Below are positions 1 to 11,690 of a stretch of 64,000 nt of DNA, piece by piece. The stretch lies in NCBI RefSeq assembly GCF_964355755.1, contig NC_092670.1:23805201-23869200 (forward strand), read 5' to 3'. The notes beneath the pieces are model-generated. The model had not been told where the DNA came from and made no database searches. It saw only the letters and a program-made list of their open reading frames with translations. How positions within the stretch are numbered: the stretch's first letter is position 1; each line of letters starts with the position of its first letter. The stretch is from Antedon mediterranea (taxonomy: Eukaryota; Echinodermata; Crinoidea; Comatulida; Antedonidae). The position numbers and the translations under genes are program-made.

Positions 1-1036
1 ATAAATTATAATCATCAAGGTCACATTTAATTCTGAAGAGCTGTAAGATATTCAAATTTACGGTGAAGGTGAGATTACACGACCTATGTTAATCAAGTTT
101 TTACGCGTGATGACGTCATCAAAATAAAAGTAGTGGCAAGTCATAAGAAAGTCAATTAATTGAGCAATCACATACTGAAAATTGAGCGAAAATCGGGCAC
201 AAAATAACAGAGATGCGTTCCAGAAAAAGTTAAAAAAATTGGGGGTCATCGTGCATTCTGAAGAATTATTTTCATTTTAAAAATGCCTTATTTTTCACCA
301 TTTTCAACACTTTGATGCAATTAATTTGCGCATTTTGTCATTTTGAACCTGCTCGTATAGCGTTATTTTATATCGGAACTGACTCAAATTTGGTGAATGT
401 ACTAAAGATGGTGAGTAGAATGCGATTTGTAAAAAAAAATTGTATTTTTTACGCTTTTTAAGTATCGCGCGCGCAAACAATTTTTTTTGCGCAGTAATTT
501 TTTCATGCTCTAAATTGATCAAAACTTAATTTTGAGCTTTTTAAATTTTTAACGCGCGATTTCACGCGCATGACCCTACGTGCGCGTGCGTATTTATTTG
601 CTAATATTTTTACCCTTGACCTGAAGTTTACGTGTAGTGAATTTTATTAATATTTGATAATGAATTATGGAGATATGATTGATAATGTGATTTCACAATG
701 GTGTATAAATGACGTCACGGATAAGTGATCACGCTGAAAAGCTTATTAGGACTAAGTTACAGGACTTGAAAGACATTGTGAAATTTTGGTAGTCATTGAC
801 ATTTAACTTTTTGAGATATTTGTTACACAAAATAGTGTACAGAAAGAAGAAGAAGAATAAAGATTTCATACAATAACAATAGGTGATCATTTTATTCTAA
901 ATGATCACCTAATAAAGATTTCATACAATAGCAATAGGTGATCATTTTATTCTAAATGATCACCTAAAAATAAAGATTTCATACAATAACAATAGGTGAT
1001 CATTTTAGAATATTTTATTCTAAATGATCACCTAAT
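1..1036 (+). mobile_element. 3' end of a terminal-hairpin element related to the 1.6-kb units at 42081-46801
   Basis: This stretch shares a distinctive layout with the 42-47 kb units but is clearly diverged: TGACGTCA palindromes (111-118; 709-716), CpG-rich words such as GCGCGCGC, an 'AATCGGG' segment after GACGTCAT, and the lead-out CAGAAAGAAGAAGAA at about 839. It ends in three tandem copies of a 55-68 bp unit whose core is the hairpin AGGTGATCAT...ATGATCACCT. The 5' end lies outside the window. No ORF looks coding. Confidence 0.55.
856..1033. repeat. Three tandem 55-68 bp units, each ending in a hairpin
   Basis: Units at 856-910, 911-965 and 966-1033 each start AATAAAGATTTCATACAAT and end with the inverted repeat AGGTGATCATTTT / AAATGATCACCT. 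The first two differ by one base; the third has a short insertion in the loop. The units form the 3' tail of the element above. Confidence 0.9.
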
Positions 1037-1984
1037 AATATTGATATTCTTCTTTAATTTTCGATACTGATGACTATGTCTGAATATTAAACTTTTATTA
1101 GACGCACACAGCTATGAGATATTGAATTTGGGGTCAATAGACATGACCTACATTGGAGGTACAAATAACTGACCAAATTGAGTAACTAAAGATGACAATA
1201 AAATTATGTTTTATGTGTTCTACAAATTAAAGGAATATCATGTTAAATATCAATTGTACAGATAAAATGTACCTTTTAGAAATTAGACAGTTGTGAAGAT
1301 ACTCCAACATTTTAGGTAATGCAGTATAAACTTTATTACTACAACTCCAGCAATATTAAACAATCTGTTTTGATAATTCTGCAAACTACACAAAACTATT
1401 TCAGAAAACTTATTTGAAGCGAACTTTAAATCATCCCAACCTAAAATTTATTTGAGAGATTTGTTAATTGTGAAAAACAACAGAATGCCAGTGAAATTTA
1501 TATTTGATCATCAGGATAAAGTTAATTTGTACAATAAGTAAAAAGAAAATGATTGAAACGTGAATAACTTAAAATATCAAATTAATTTTATATTTATATT
1601 TCTTGTGCTACAGTATGTTGAACTAAATAAATAAATAACAATTTCTCTGAAAACTCATACAAAAAAGAACATAAAAGCTACGCTCGCGCTAACCGCTCGC
1701 CAATTCGCCAATGGCGACTGGAGTCTCCATTTGGCGAAAATAATTATTGCCTCGTTCGCCAAATTGGCGAAAATACATTTCCAAGCCTAGGCCTAGCTTG
1801 GTCGGCGTGACTTCTTATGGGAGCGAGAATTCGCCACACTTCGGTACTTTCTGACTCGGGTACACTTTTTATTTTATGTGACGACGTCACGATCGCCGTG
1901 TTCATTTTTTTAGTTCTGTTTAAACATGCGCAGAGCGTGCCTCGATGACGTTTTAATGACACACAGTTAATGTGATTGGTTCGT

Positions 1985-2061
1985 GGCCGGTGTAAGATTG
2001 AATTGTGTCCAGCATTCAAAAGTGTCCGGGTGGACACTTTTCAGCATTGGATAGTGTCCAG
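1985..2061. repeat. Inner inverted-repeat arm, with own small hairpin
   Basis: This arm begins GGCCGGTGTAAGATT and contains the hairpin AAAAGTGTCC/GGACACTTTT around 2018-2041. It is the inverted counterpart of 6360-6434. Confidence 0.75.
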
Positions 2062-2269
2062 TTGCATGTTTCAACGGGTTCGTGGGCGTTTATCAACAAT
2101 TTAATGCTGTCCGGCCCGTTTAATAATGTTTGACCCATGGATTGAAATGCGTCCACTATTAAATACTGTATCATACGTTTTATGATAGGTGGTTGTTTTT
2201 ATCACGCCTGCACTTGTCTTGTCTTCTTTTAATAACCAATAATACTTAATGATGTCAAACAAATTTTTT

Positions 2270-3745
2270 TTTCTAATTAAAGATCGCTTTGCCTAAACAC
2301 CTCCAATTAGGGACCATTATATTATTTGGTATGTGAAAATACAAGAAGAATAAATAATTGTTAAGTAATTGACAAAAACAAGTAAATGAAGTGGTCCTCT
2401 TCCAATTAAAAATCACTTTACCTAAAACACCTCCAATTAGCGACCATTATATTATTTAGTATTAATAAAGCAAGAAGAATATATAGTTATTAATTATGTG
2501 ACAAAAAACAAGTAATTGTACTGGACCTCTTTCAATAAAGGACCACTTTACTTAAAACACCTCCAATTAGCGACCATTTTATTAATTGGTATGAGTAAAG
2601 ACAATAATAATTAATAGTTTTAATTATGTGACAAAATTAAGTAACTGTACTGACTGGTCCGCTTCCAATTAAAGATCACTTTACTTTAAGACACCTCTAA
2701 TTAGTGACCATTTTTATTAATTGGTATGAGTAAAGGCAAGAATAATTAATAGTTTAATTATGTGACAAAATTAAGTAAATGTACTGGTCCGCTTCCAATT
2801 AAAGGTCACTTTACTTTAAGACACCTCTAATTAGCGACCATTTTATTAATTGGTAGGAGTAAATACAAGAAGAATACATAGTTTTAATTATGATAGTGAC
2901 AAAATTAAGTAACTGTACTATAGTCCTCTTCCAGTTATAGATCACTTTATTTAAAGAAACCTCCAATTAGTGACCATTATATTATTTAGTATGAATAAAG
3001 ACAAAAAGAATACATAGTTTTAATTTTGTGACAAAAACAAGTAATATTGTACTGGTCCTCTTCCATTAAAAACCACTTTACTTATAGACACCTCCAATTA
3101 GCGACCATTTTATTAATTGGTATGAGTAAAGACAATAATAATTAATAGTTTTAATTATGTGACAAAATTAAGTAACTGTACTGGTCCGCTTCCAATTAAA
3201 GATCACTTTACTTTAAGACACCTCTAATTAGTGACCATTTTTATTAATTGGTATGAGTAAAGGCAAGAATAATTAATAGTTTAATTATGTGACAAAATTA
3301 AGTAAATGTACTGGTCCTCTTCCAATTAAAGATCACTTCAGTTTAAGACACTTCCAATTAGCGACCGTTATATTATTTTGTATGAATAAAGACAAGAAGA
3401 AGAAATAGTTTATAATCATGTGATAAAAAACAAGTAATTGTACTGGTCCTCTTCCAATTAAAGATCACTTCAATTTAAACACTTCCATTTAGCGACCGTT
3501 TTATTATTTTGTATGAGTACAGACAAGAGGAACAAATAGTTTATAATCATGTGATAAAAAACAAGTAATTGTACTGGTCCTCTTCCAATTAAAGATCACT
3601 TTACTTTAAGACACTTCCAATTAGCGACCGTTTTATTATTTTGTACGAGCACAGACAAGAGGAATAAATAGTTTATAATCATGTGATAAAAAACAAGTAA
3701 TTGTACTGGTCCTCTTCCAATTAAAGATCACTTTACTGTAAGACA
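2270..3745. repeat. 130-bp satellite, about eleven copies
   Basis: The word CTCCAATTAGCGACCAT or a close variant recurs at 2301, 2431, 2561, 2695, 2825, 2961, 3092, 3222, 3352, 3482 and 3613, giving a period of 130 to 136 bp. Each unit also contains GACAAAA..AAGTAA.TGTACTGGTCC and CAATTAAAGATCACTTTA. The block from about 2568 is closely repeated from about 3099, so there is a higher-order period of about 530 bp. No coding content. Confidence 0.95.
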
Positions 3746-3770
3746 GACACGACTAAAAGGTGAAATAATA

Positions 3771-3852
3771 ATAACAAATAATAATAACAGGATTTTTAAA
3801 GCGCACATACCACAGGGTGCTCAAGGCGCATTAAAAAAAAAAAAAAAAAAAA
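3771..3852 (+). mobile_element. LINE/SINE-like 3' tail with poly(A)
   Basis: AACAGGATTTTTAAAGCGCA then a GGGTGCTCAAGGCGC word and about 19 A residues. This kind of ending is familiar from short retroposons in invertebrates (from memory). It is a truncated tail with no coding part. Confidence 0.4.
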
Positions 3853-4289
3853 CAAATCATACAACTCTCCCGGTCCCGAGAGCCGCTGTTTTGAGGTTGA
3901 CCTGACAATTGTGGCAATTACCAATTGGGACATTACCCTTGCTTGACATCTGGTAAAAATAAATACTGATTATGCTGCCACTTTAGTACACAAAACGATA
4001 AATAAAAAAAAATAATACAACTTGTAGCATTCCATTTAAACTAATACAGTAGGCCTTGTTCAAAACTGCTAGTGTAGAAAAGTCAAATCCACCCATATAA
4101 TAAAACCTAGAACTAGCTAATGATGTAGAAACACCAACAGCTTATTTATTAAATAAAAATCAACATTATACTAATGTACAACTCAACAGGTAATGTAGTA
4201 ACGAAAATTGCCTCACAGCTAAAACAGCTAATAAAATATTATATATTTTACAAACCTAAATGTCTAAATCATGTGCAAATGTATTTCTC

Positions 4290-4620
4290 TACTTGCCGTC
4301 AGTCTATCGACCTCTCGTAAGTGATCGGCTTTCAAAACTTAGCACTCTGATCGTAAGCAACCACCCTTGTTAGCGACCACCTTTAATATTTAAAAGGGAC
4401 TACCTCTGTTAAAGGACCGCTTCTCACAATGGACAACCTCCTGAAGGGGTAACCACCTCTCATAACGGACTGCTTTCATAAACTACCACCGCTCGTAGAC
4501 GACCACTTCTTTTACCGACTACACCTCCCGTAAGTGACCACCTCAATAGAGGTGGTAATTTGCGAAAGCTGGTCGTTACGGAATTATGAGAAGTGGTCCC
4601 TTAGGAGAGGTGGACGTTTT
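4290..4620. repeat. Degenerate GACCACCTC..GTAAGC repeats, possible pogo/Tigger-like terminal sequence
   Basis: Variants of 'gaccacctctcgtaagc' recur about every 22-28 bp, first in one orientation and then (4540-4610) in the opposite one as GAGGTGG/GTGGTC. Pogo/Tigger-like terminal repeats have this style of internal sub-repeat, but no CAG end or TA duplication was fixed. Confidence 0.4.
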
Positions 4621-5421
4621 TTTTAGAGATTATTCGAAAAAAACAAAAAACCGAAATACCCCTGAGTGAACGAATAATTATGATGCGCAATTAAGGTGTT
4701 TATTTTGCCATATAAAATATAAAAAAATAAATATTTTTTGGTAATATGCATCAACAATATTTTTCAAATGTATTTTAGATAAATAAATAAATAATGTAAA
4801 ATCTCTAGAAACAAAAAAAATATTGTGACTAACCAATTCAATGTTTTATTAAATAAAACCAAAAATCAGGCATCTGTGAAAAAAAATATAATGAAAAAGA
4901 ACTCACTTTAACAATGACGAACGTACTTGTTTAAAGCACTTTTGTTATCAGTTAATATTATTAAATTAGTAAAAGTATTATGAATATTACAAAATAATAT
5001 TTTGAGAACTGAAAAATATTTTGAGGGAACAAATATATTCAGGGAGAACAAAATAAGATTTCAAGAACTGAACAATATAAAAAACGAATTACTACTTCGA
5101 GACAAGGAATGATCGAGAGAACGAAATAATTTCGAGGGAAATTATTTCGAATTCCAATGAAATAATATTTCGAGAGAACGAAAATAGGTAGGCCCTATGC
5201 CTATATGATTTAGTGATATTCATTCCCTAGAAATAATAATACAGTACCGGTAGGCTATATATTTTTTCAAGTTGTCGATTTACTTCAAATTGACAACAGG
5301 TTGTATATACTCAATCAAAAACAAACAATTTAATTTGATTAGACTATATGTCTCCAGATATAATAATAGTAATATTTATTTCAATCGACTTGATATTTTG
5401 CGATTCAAGTTGGTATTCTAA

Positions 5422-6214
5422 GGGCCTGTTTCTATAGAGCAGAGAATACGGTTTTGACACCACAAAAAAGAACCGATCTTAAAAACGGTTTCAAAAACCC
5501 CAATTGATTGCGGTCTCGATCGCAAAGAACCGTTCTGAAACCGGTTTCCGCGAAGCAATTTTTAGCTGCAACACAATCGCGGTCTCAATTTGACCCCAAA
5601 AACTGAACTCTGCAGTCTGCTGCACTGGGATGATTGCGGTCAACTCACAGTCAAACTCGCGCGATAGGACCTAGGCCTAAGTCATTTTTATTTCTCTAGA
5701 TAGTGAGTATTTTATTTAACTAAAAAATGTTGACCGATGCCATTACGAGGTTCGTAAAAAATATGTGAAGGAAAGAAGATGAGGGGACTTGTCGGGAGTC
5801 GGAAGAAAGACTCACGTATTATAGGCCTACATGTTTTTAAGAAAATTGTAAAGCGTGTGAAAAATAGACGAGTTCAACTTGACAATATCAGAGGGTGCGA
5901 CGTACCTATACTTTAACCAAGGACCACAATAACGTTTCAGGTAATAATTCTCCCTTCTATGATGAAATGGATGCTATTTCTTGGGGATCGCGCTATGCGA
6001 AAAAAAGTAAACATGACCTCGATCAAATCGCGCTTCCGCCTAATGAACTGCATTGTGGTGTATATAATGACGTCATTCATAACGAACGCACATGGACGGA
6101 ACCGGTTTTATTGGAGTAAAAATTGAGCTGCAACGCGATCTTTATTTATAAACAACAGCCGAAACCGGTTTCCAAAAAACCGTTCTTTTTTTATTTTTCA
6201 ATAGAAACAGGCCC
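5422..6214 (+). mobile_element. PIF/Harbinger-type nonautonomous element with TAA target duplication
   Basis: The ends are GGGCCTGTTTCTAT and its complement AATAGAAACAGGCCC, flanked on both sides by TAA (5419-5421 and 6215-6217). The 3-bp TAA duplication and GGGCCTGTTT end fit the PIF/Harbinger superfamily. The 793-bp element contains subterminal AACCGGTTT/AACCGTTCT words on both arms and a remnant coding segment (5895-6119). No DDE transposase is present. Confidence 0.8.
5895..6119 (+). pseudogene. Remnant of a Myb/SANT-like (MADF-type) DNA-binding protein of the Harbinger element
   Basis: This 74-codon ORF contains KDHNNVSGNNSPFYDEMDAI. The pattern Lys-Asp-His-Asn-Asn-x-Ser-Gly, then Pro-Phe-Tyr-Asp-Glu-Met-Asp is what I recall at the end of Myb/SANT-like domains, which accompany Harbinger transposases as the DNA-binding partner. 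The usual Trp-rich helices upstream are not seen in frame, so it is a fragment. The ORF ends 95 bp before the element end. It is odd that this piece has stayed open while the rest decayed; chance is possible. No function is proposed for the fragment itself. Confidence 0.45.
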
Positions 6215-6359
6215 TAAGGAATTATAATTACCCTAACGGGAGTTGGTGACCGTCCAGTGCCCTAGTTTTTATGGGGTTAATATGATGTCGATGTTGATGG
6301 TCCTACTTTTTTATCGATGAAAGCTGCCCGGGTGGTTGCAGCCATTTTCAACAGCTGGT

Positions 6360-6434
6360 ATTACACTATTCAATGCTGAAAATTGTCCAGTGGACACTTT
6401 CAAACACCGGACACATTTAAATCTTACACCGGCC
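6360..6434. repeat. Inner inverted-repeat arm, partner of 1985-2061
   Basis: This arm carries CAATGCTGAAAATTGTCC, GTGGACACTTT and AATCTTACACCGGCC, which are complementary to the left arm with several mismatches. Confidence 0.75.
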
Positions 6435-7145
6435 GTCGTTGACGTGATATGATGAGCGAATATAAGGGGAAGTCCCTATTCTTCGACGTAGAAAATGAAC
6501 TTCGAGAAGAAAATGTAAACAGAAACATGTGGACGAATACTTCCGTAAACGAGGCTGTTCTGTTATTTAAAAAGGGGAATTTTAAATTTAACAAAGTAAT
6601 TACCTCAATAGTATAATGTTAACATGTTTAATTTTATTTCCCTTTCGATTATTCTAACCGAAAGTTGCGCTTTAAATTGAATAGCTAAGAAACAGCGTAT
6701 ACTGCAACGGCAACCATGGCCAAAGCGCGTTTCGGCCGCCTGCATAGAATGGGTTACGGCCGCTGCATAGCAAATTCAAAGCTTCTTAAATTTCTGCGGT
6801 ACATTTCTTGTTTTATAGATAGATAGATAGATTGATAAATATTCCAATTATTAAATAATTTAATAAATCGGTAAAATTGACGTTTCGAAGCAAATATTCC
6901 ATGATGAGAGGCGACATTTTTCGACATGCCTCGTGTGCGGCGAAGACTAGTTCAGAAAATGGAACAGTCCACTGCGGGGGTTATCCAATCATTAATTAAC
7001 GCGCTAATACATGCATACCATGCAAATTGCCTGGGCGACGGTAATTTAGTAATAAGCGGAGAACTGAATCCCCCGTAAGGAAAATGGTAAACACTGATAT
7101 TTATGGTAGGGATTATTTTTTTCAGGGGTTGGTCTTGTTGGCCTC

Positions 7146-7403
7146 TTCGCACGAGGTCCACGCAAAGTCAAATAAAACGATGTGTTTTATCAAACAGAAA
7201 TATAAATTAGCTTCAATTCTATACTAAATTAGCCAGATTTTGATAATGAGAAAGACTCAAAAATCAATTTTTATCGTTAAAATTGACATTTGAGGCGGAT
7301 GTACATAATAATAATAACCGATTTACATATCAAAATAAAGAGTATTTAAAGCCTGATAACATGCAACAAAAATTACTCCACCACCTATTATGGACCTCGT
7401 GCG
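7146..7403. repeat. Short inverted repeat TCGCACGAGGTCCA / TGGACCTCGTGCGA
   Basis: The two 14-bp arms at 7146-7159 and 7390-7403 are exact complements about 230 bp apart. The enclosed DNA has no ORF. This may be the remains of a small inverted-repeat element. Confidence 0.6.
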
Positions 7404-8833
7404 ATCGGGTGCGAAAATGGGTAGGTGTTTTCCAAAGTTATTTTTAGCGCGTGGATTTCGGCTCGCCGGCTTTTGTACCTCATTTTTAACTCACGTTTTC
7501 TATTAAAATATTTAATAAACATAGATTATAAATATATAAAAATAATCCCTTAAACAAGATCTTTCCAGGCATATAATTTTTTTTCTCATGGGTACATAAG
7601 AAATAGTATATTTTTAACTTCAAAGACACGTCACTTTTTGAAATTTCACGAACGTGTTAAAATCCCGGTAACGAAAATCAGGTTCATTGGGATACCTAAT
7701 AATAATATAAATGTAAAAGAAATAAAATATAAAAAAAATACATGCATTATTTCTTTAATAAACATTTTTTCGAATTTTTATGGTTTTTTAAATTTGGCTA
7801 AAGGATTTTCAATTTGGCTAATGTTTTTCAAAACCTTTCGCCATTTTGGCGAACGAAAATTTGACCTTAGCGCGAGCGTAGAAAAGCATTTGCTAAAATT
7901 GTTTACCAAAATTTCATTCAACGTACATTAATTTAAATTGATTTTTACTGATCAGATTGTTAAATAATTCATAGAAATTATTTTATTTTAGTCAGAAAAA
8001 CTAATCAATGGAAAATTTAAATTGATGCTAATGTGGATAGAATCTTGAGCGGATTACTATCATGATACAAGATACAACTCTTCTTAGTTTTAATTATAAT
8101 TCATTCTTCTGTAATCGGGTCCATAGGGAGAAACGTGCACTATGCATAAAGATAATGAAGCTGTCGCGGACGATAAAAACCGAGTATAATGACGGAGATG
8201 ATAGCCATGAGCTAAACTTATAAATGTTAACATGAACATTTATAACCATCAATGTCCAAAAAAAAAAATGTGAACATCTAATATTTTGCAAATGATATAC
8301 AGTAATACTCTTTAAAACCGGATGCTCTAAAAACCATGAATTTAAGATAAACCAGGCTTTTTAAAACAAATCATGCATAATATAAATTAATGTATATTTC
8401 TACTGCTGTAGATTCATTTACTCCCCACTCACGTTTAAAATATATTTATAACTATGGACCTCATTGCATTATCATATATGGTTATTTGGAAGGATACCAT
8501 ACTTTAAATGTATAATTTAGTTATAATGCAAGATCATTAATAAAATGTAGAATACTCCGGTTCTAACAGGCAGATAAAGACTACTCATCATTGAAGGAAC
8601 AATGCATTAAGCAGGTCTCCTGCAGGGCTTTCCATAACAACTTTCCATCACTCTTTTTCTTCGGCTCTTCTCTTCATATGTCACATCTTCTTCCATTCTC
8701 GATGTCATCCACAACCCATAATTCTTTTTTCTTGCTTCATGGACTTTTTCTTTCCAGTTAAAAAGTTCATAATGAAATAATAAAACAATCAAAAGTGATG
8801 CTTGTTTGGTTTGTTAAACATGAAATAACTTAC

Positions 8834-8974
8834 CTTTCCAAAGCTTCCTTTGCCTAAAACGGTTAAGAAGTTAAAATCACTTGCTCTGATAACATCAGAA
8901 ACTTTGTTAGTTATTTGATCTCCTGAAAGTGGCTCTCGCTCCTTCTCATCTGATTTTTCACTTAGATGCTGCCT
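8834..8974 (-). CDS. PRKC: Conventional PKC, exon for the hinge and kinase glycine-rich loop
   Basis: This 141-nt exon is exactly 47 codons, phase 0 at both ends, with a TTGCAACAG acceptor and a GTAAGT donor. It starts RQHLSEKSDEKEREPLSGDQ and ends SDFNFLTVLGKGSFGK. The last part is the beginning of the kinase domain: the Asp-Phe-Asn-Phe-Leu lead-in and the ATP-binding loop Gly-x-Gly-x-x-Gly. The next residue in the family is Val, which should open the following exon. I found no recognisable continuation (Ala-Ile-Lys, HRD or DFG segments) in 1-8833, so the rest of the catalytic domain is presumably beyond the left edge. Confidence 0.96.
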
Positions 8975-11317
8975 CTGTTGCAAGAAGAAAAAAAGCATTT
9001 AAGATAAAAATAGTTTTTCTAATTTGAATAAAAACACACATTCTCCATCTTAAAAGTGCCTTTCTGAACTGCAGTTGAGAGCTCATAGTCTATGCAAACC
9101 CACATAGGGCAATCTGTGTGGAATTTGAGCAATCTATGTGGAATTTTGGCAACTAGTAAGACACAAATTCTTTTATTAGGGGATTTAAAAAAAAAATTTA
9201 AAATACATCTCACACATGCTTCTAAGAAATTTAAAACAAATTACACAGTATCTTGGTTTAAAATTACCAATAAATTGACCTGTCTCTTTACAAGAACATA
9301 GCATGTAATTAATGATAGCTCAGCTCAACCAGAAGTAAACGATTGTTCAAATAAACCGGAAATTCAGTAATGTATTAACCGATATATTCCATCATGAAGT
9401 GTGACAGCTTAACACTTTGAATACTCATTAATTCTATCTGCATGATAGAATTAGCTATAATGCCATGTTCTCCTAACATTTGTTAGTGTTCAACTTTATA
9501 TCATGAGAAGGCGGATGACAAAAGGACACATATAACCCCAATTGGGATATCATTTGTCATTTTCTTTAAATAACACAAAAAGAAACAATGACAAATATTA
9601 TGTGAATATTGTGGGCAGCAATATTTGTATGGTAAATTGGTAATTTTTAATATACCAGGCATTAAAATTGTAGGATGCAAATTAATGTTTAAGGCAACTA
9701 GCACAACTAAAAACGATACAAGTAGTAATATTTCTTTGTTCAAACAGGTTGTTCATCACTAACTTACAAAAGTAATTATTTTCTAAATAAGAGATAAAGT
9801 AGAATTTACTACTATTAAAAAAACCTTTGTAAGGTATTTGTATGGGAAATTCCCTTACAGTAACGGTATTGTACTATACAATAGATTGTCATAATTTATT
9901 TTTGAACAATTATGGTTACAACCAAACCCAAAGGTGGTATGAATGCATTACAATGCGATTACTGAATGATCTCTGTGTTTAGAAAGCAAATGGAAAAGGT
10001 TACATAAGAGCAAGCCAAAAATAGAATACAGTTATTGTGCTTGCATGTCAATTCATCAGATGGGTAAAAAGGAGATTTAGAAGCATGAAAGCCTAGAAAT
10101 AAGTTACATTTTTATCTAGCAAACCCTTGTCGGTTTCTAAAAATCTGAAAAATGGAGCAGACAACTTAATACTATAGTAATTGCCAATAGCAAGTTTGTT
10201 TACAGAAATTGGCAAAAACAGTTTGCAGACAAAAACATAACTAATATATTTACAAAAATTGTAAGTTAGCAAACATTAGATAGCCTAATACTGTAGCAAC
10301 CATGAGTTGATCTGGGCCTTTGTGGTTAAATAAAGCTGAATTGAAAAATCTACTATCCGCAAATTGCTAGTTTGATACAGTAAATTTTGAGCCCTGAGAT
10401 GTAAAATTACCTCATCGAAATGTATTTTTAATTTAAAATATATTAAATTTCGTATATACATATTGCTTGATGAAACAAAGTGATTTTAGTTTAAAACAGT
10501 ATTTGATTCTTGGATCTAATTTCTCATCTTTGACCTATCCCCTTCAAAAAATCATACAGGTACTGTATATCTGTTTTCTGTACGTTTGATTCAATACAGA
10601 AAACAGCAAAACTATTTGCTCCATTATACAATTAAATTACATGTTTACAAAATTACATTTAGTTTTCTTATGGCAATGGCAAAATGCCTTTTTAATTCTC
10701 TTACAGCTTTAGTCATTTTACGACTGGAACATATTATCCAGTAAAATGTTCCAGTTGACATTTAAGTCACATGAAACATTGCTATATCTAAATACAGGAT
10801 TGTAAAACTTTTCAATAAAATCTTTTATTTTGTATTATTTGATTGGTTTTCATTTATTTCCTATTCTATGAACATTTGTAAGCTTACTTGAAATATTTTA
10901 GAAAAACCTTAATAACATTAAAAACATTGGAAGGAAAATGTCCAATTCTAAAAAAACTAATTCAATGATTGAGATTAAATAATACATATTTAACTTAAAG
11001 TCAATAAAAATTTAAGAATTTTACTGAAGTAGTATTCACTTTTAGAGAGAATTTCTTAAATGTAACATTTTTCGTGATAGTATGATTGGTGAAAATCAAA
11101 CAAAAGTTTATAAAAATTGTTATGTTGGAGACTAAAAAATTAATCCTAATTCAAACTGTAAATAGTTTGGCAAACATCTTAATGGAAAATCTTAAGTTTT
11201 TTAGAGAATTTACTTTAGTTTTAAAATGCATTAACTTTGGGACACATATTAGAAGGGTTGACAGGGAGTTCAGTTTTTGGAAATTATTTATATTATGTAA
11301 TATATATATATATATAT

Positions 11318-11690
11318 ATGCACTGATGAAGGGCTAGTGTTGCCCGAACGCTCTGCTAACTTTTCTTTATCATTTTGATTTAGCTTTTCGCTTTTTTTTG
11401 TATCTCCATTGAGATCCAGCCACTGATACCCGCAGCATTGTCATTTTTTTCATTTATTTGCCTTTGTATTTATTATGTAAATGTATATATAATCAATATA
11501 GTAGTAGTAGTTTCTGTGTATATAGAATACATTAACAAAGGCTAATGACTTAAAAAAATTACAATGCTATGGTTATCAGTGGATGGATCTAAAAAAATTA
11601 AACAAAAATCTAAATAAACACAATAAAGTAAAACAGCTAGAAAAAATTCCAGAGCTTTTGGGCAACACTAGCCCTTGTTCATTGCAAGTG
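11318..11690. mobile_element. Folded pair of Penelope-like fragments with partial hammerhead core, next to (TA)n
   Basis: After a (TA)n run at 11299-11318 comes CACTGATGAAGGGCTAGTGT then TGCCCGAACGCTCTG. CTGATGA + GGGC/GCCC stem + GAA is the hammerhead core layout, although A15.1 is C here and no cleavable 3' arm was found. The right half (11560-11690) repeats the same sequence in inverse orientation, including GGGCAACACTAGCCCTTGTT and GGTTATCAGTGG against CCACTGATACC, so the whole can fold on itself. Similar words are known to me from Penelope-like retroelements. Confidence 0.5.

Larger units (their letters stand above)
1678..7881. mobile_element. 6.2-kb composite bounded by imperfect inverted repeats, no ORF
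   Basis: The left arm CTACGCTCGCGCTAA (1678-1692) and TCGTTCGCCAAATTGGCGAA (from 1752) are matched in inverted order by 7837-7856 and TTAGCGCGAGCGTAG (7867-7881). A second inner inverted pair lies at 1985-2061 and 6360-6434, both containing GGCCGGTGTAAGATT and TGTGTCC words. Inside sit a 130-bp satellite, a LINE/SINE-like tail and a Harbinger element. It may be one old foldback-type transposon later invaded, or two nested elements. No target duplication was identified. Confidence 0.5.

Noticed and set aside
8607-8792. Charged 61-codon minus-strand ORF just downstream of the last visible PKC exon
   Set aside because: It resembles no PKC segment and lies beyond a good donor; no other support.
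1-8833. Search for the next PKC kinase exons
   Set aside because: No Ala-Ile-Lys, HRD or DFG segments with splice sites were recognised; a short exon could still have been missed by eye.
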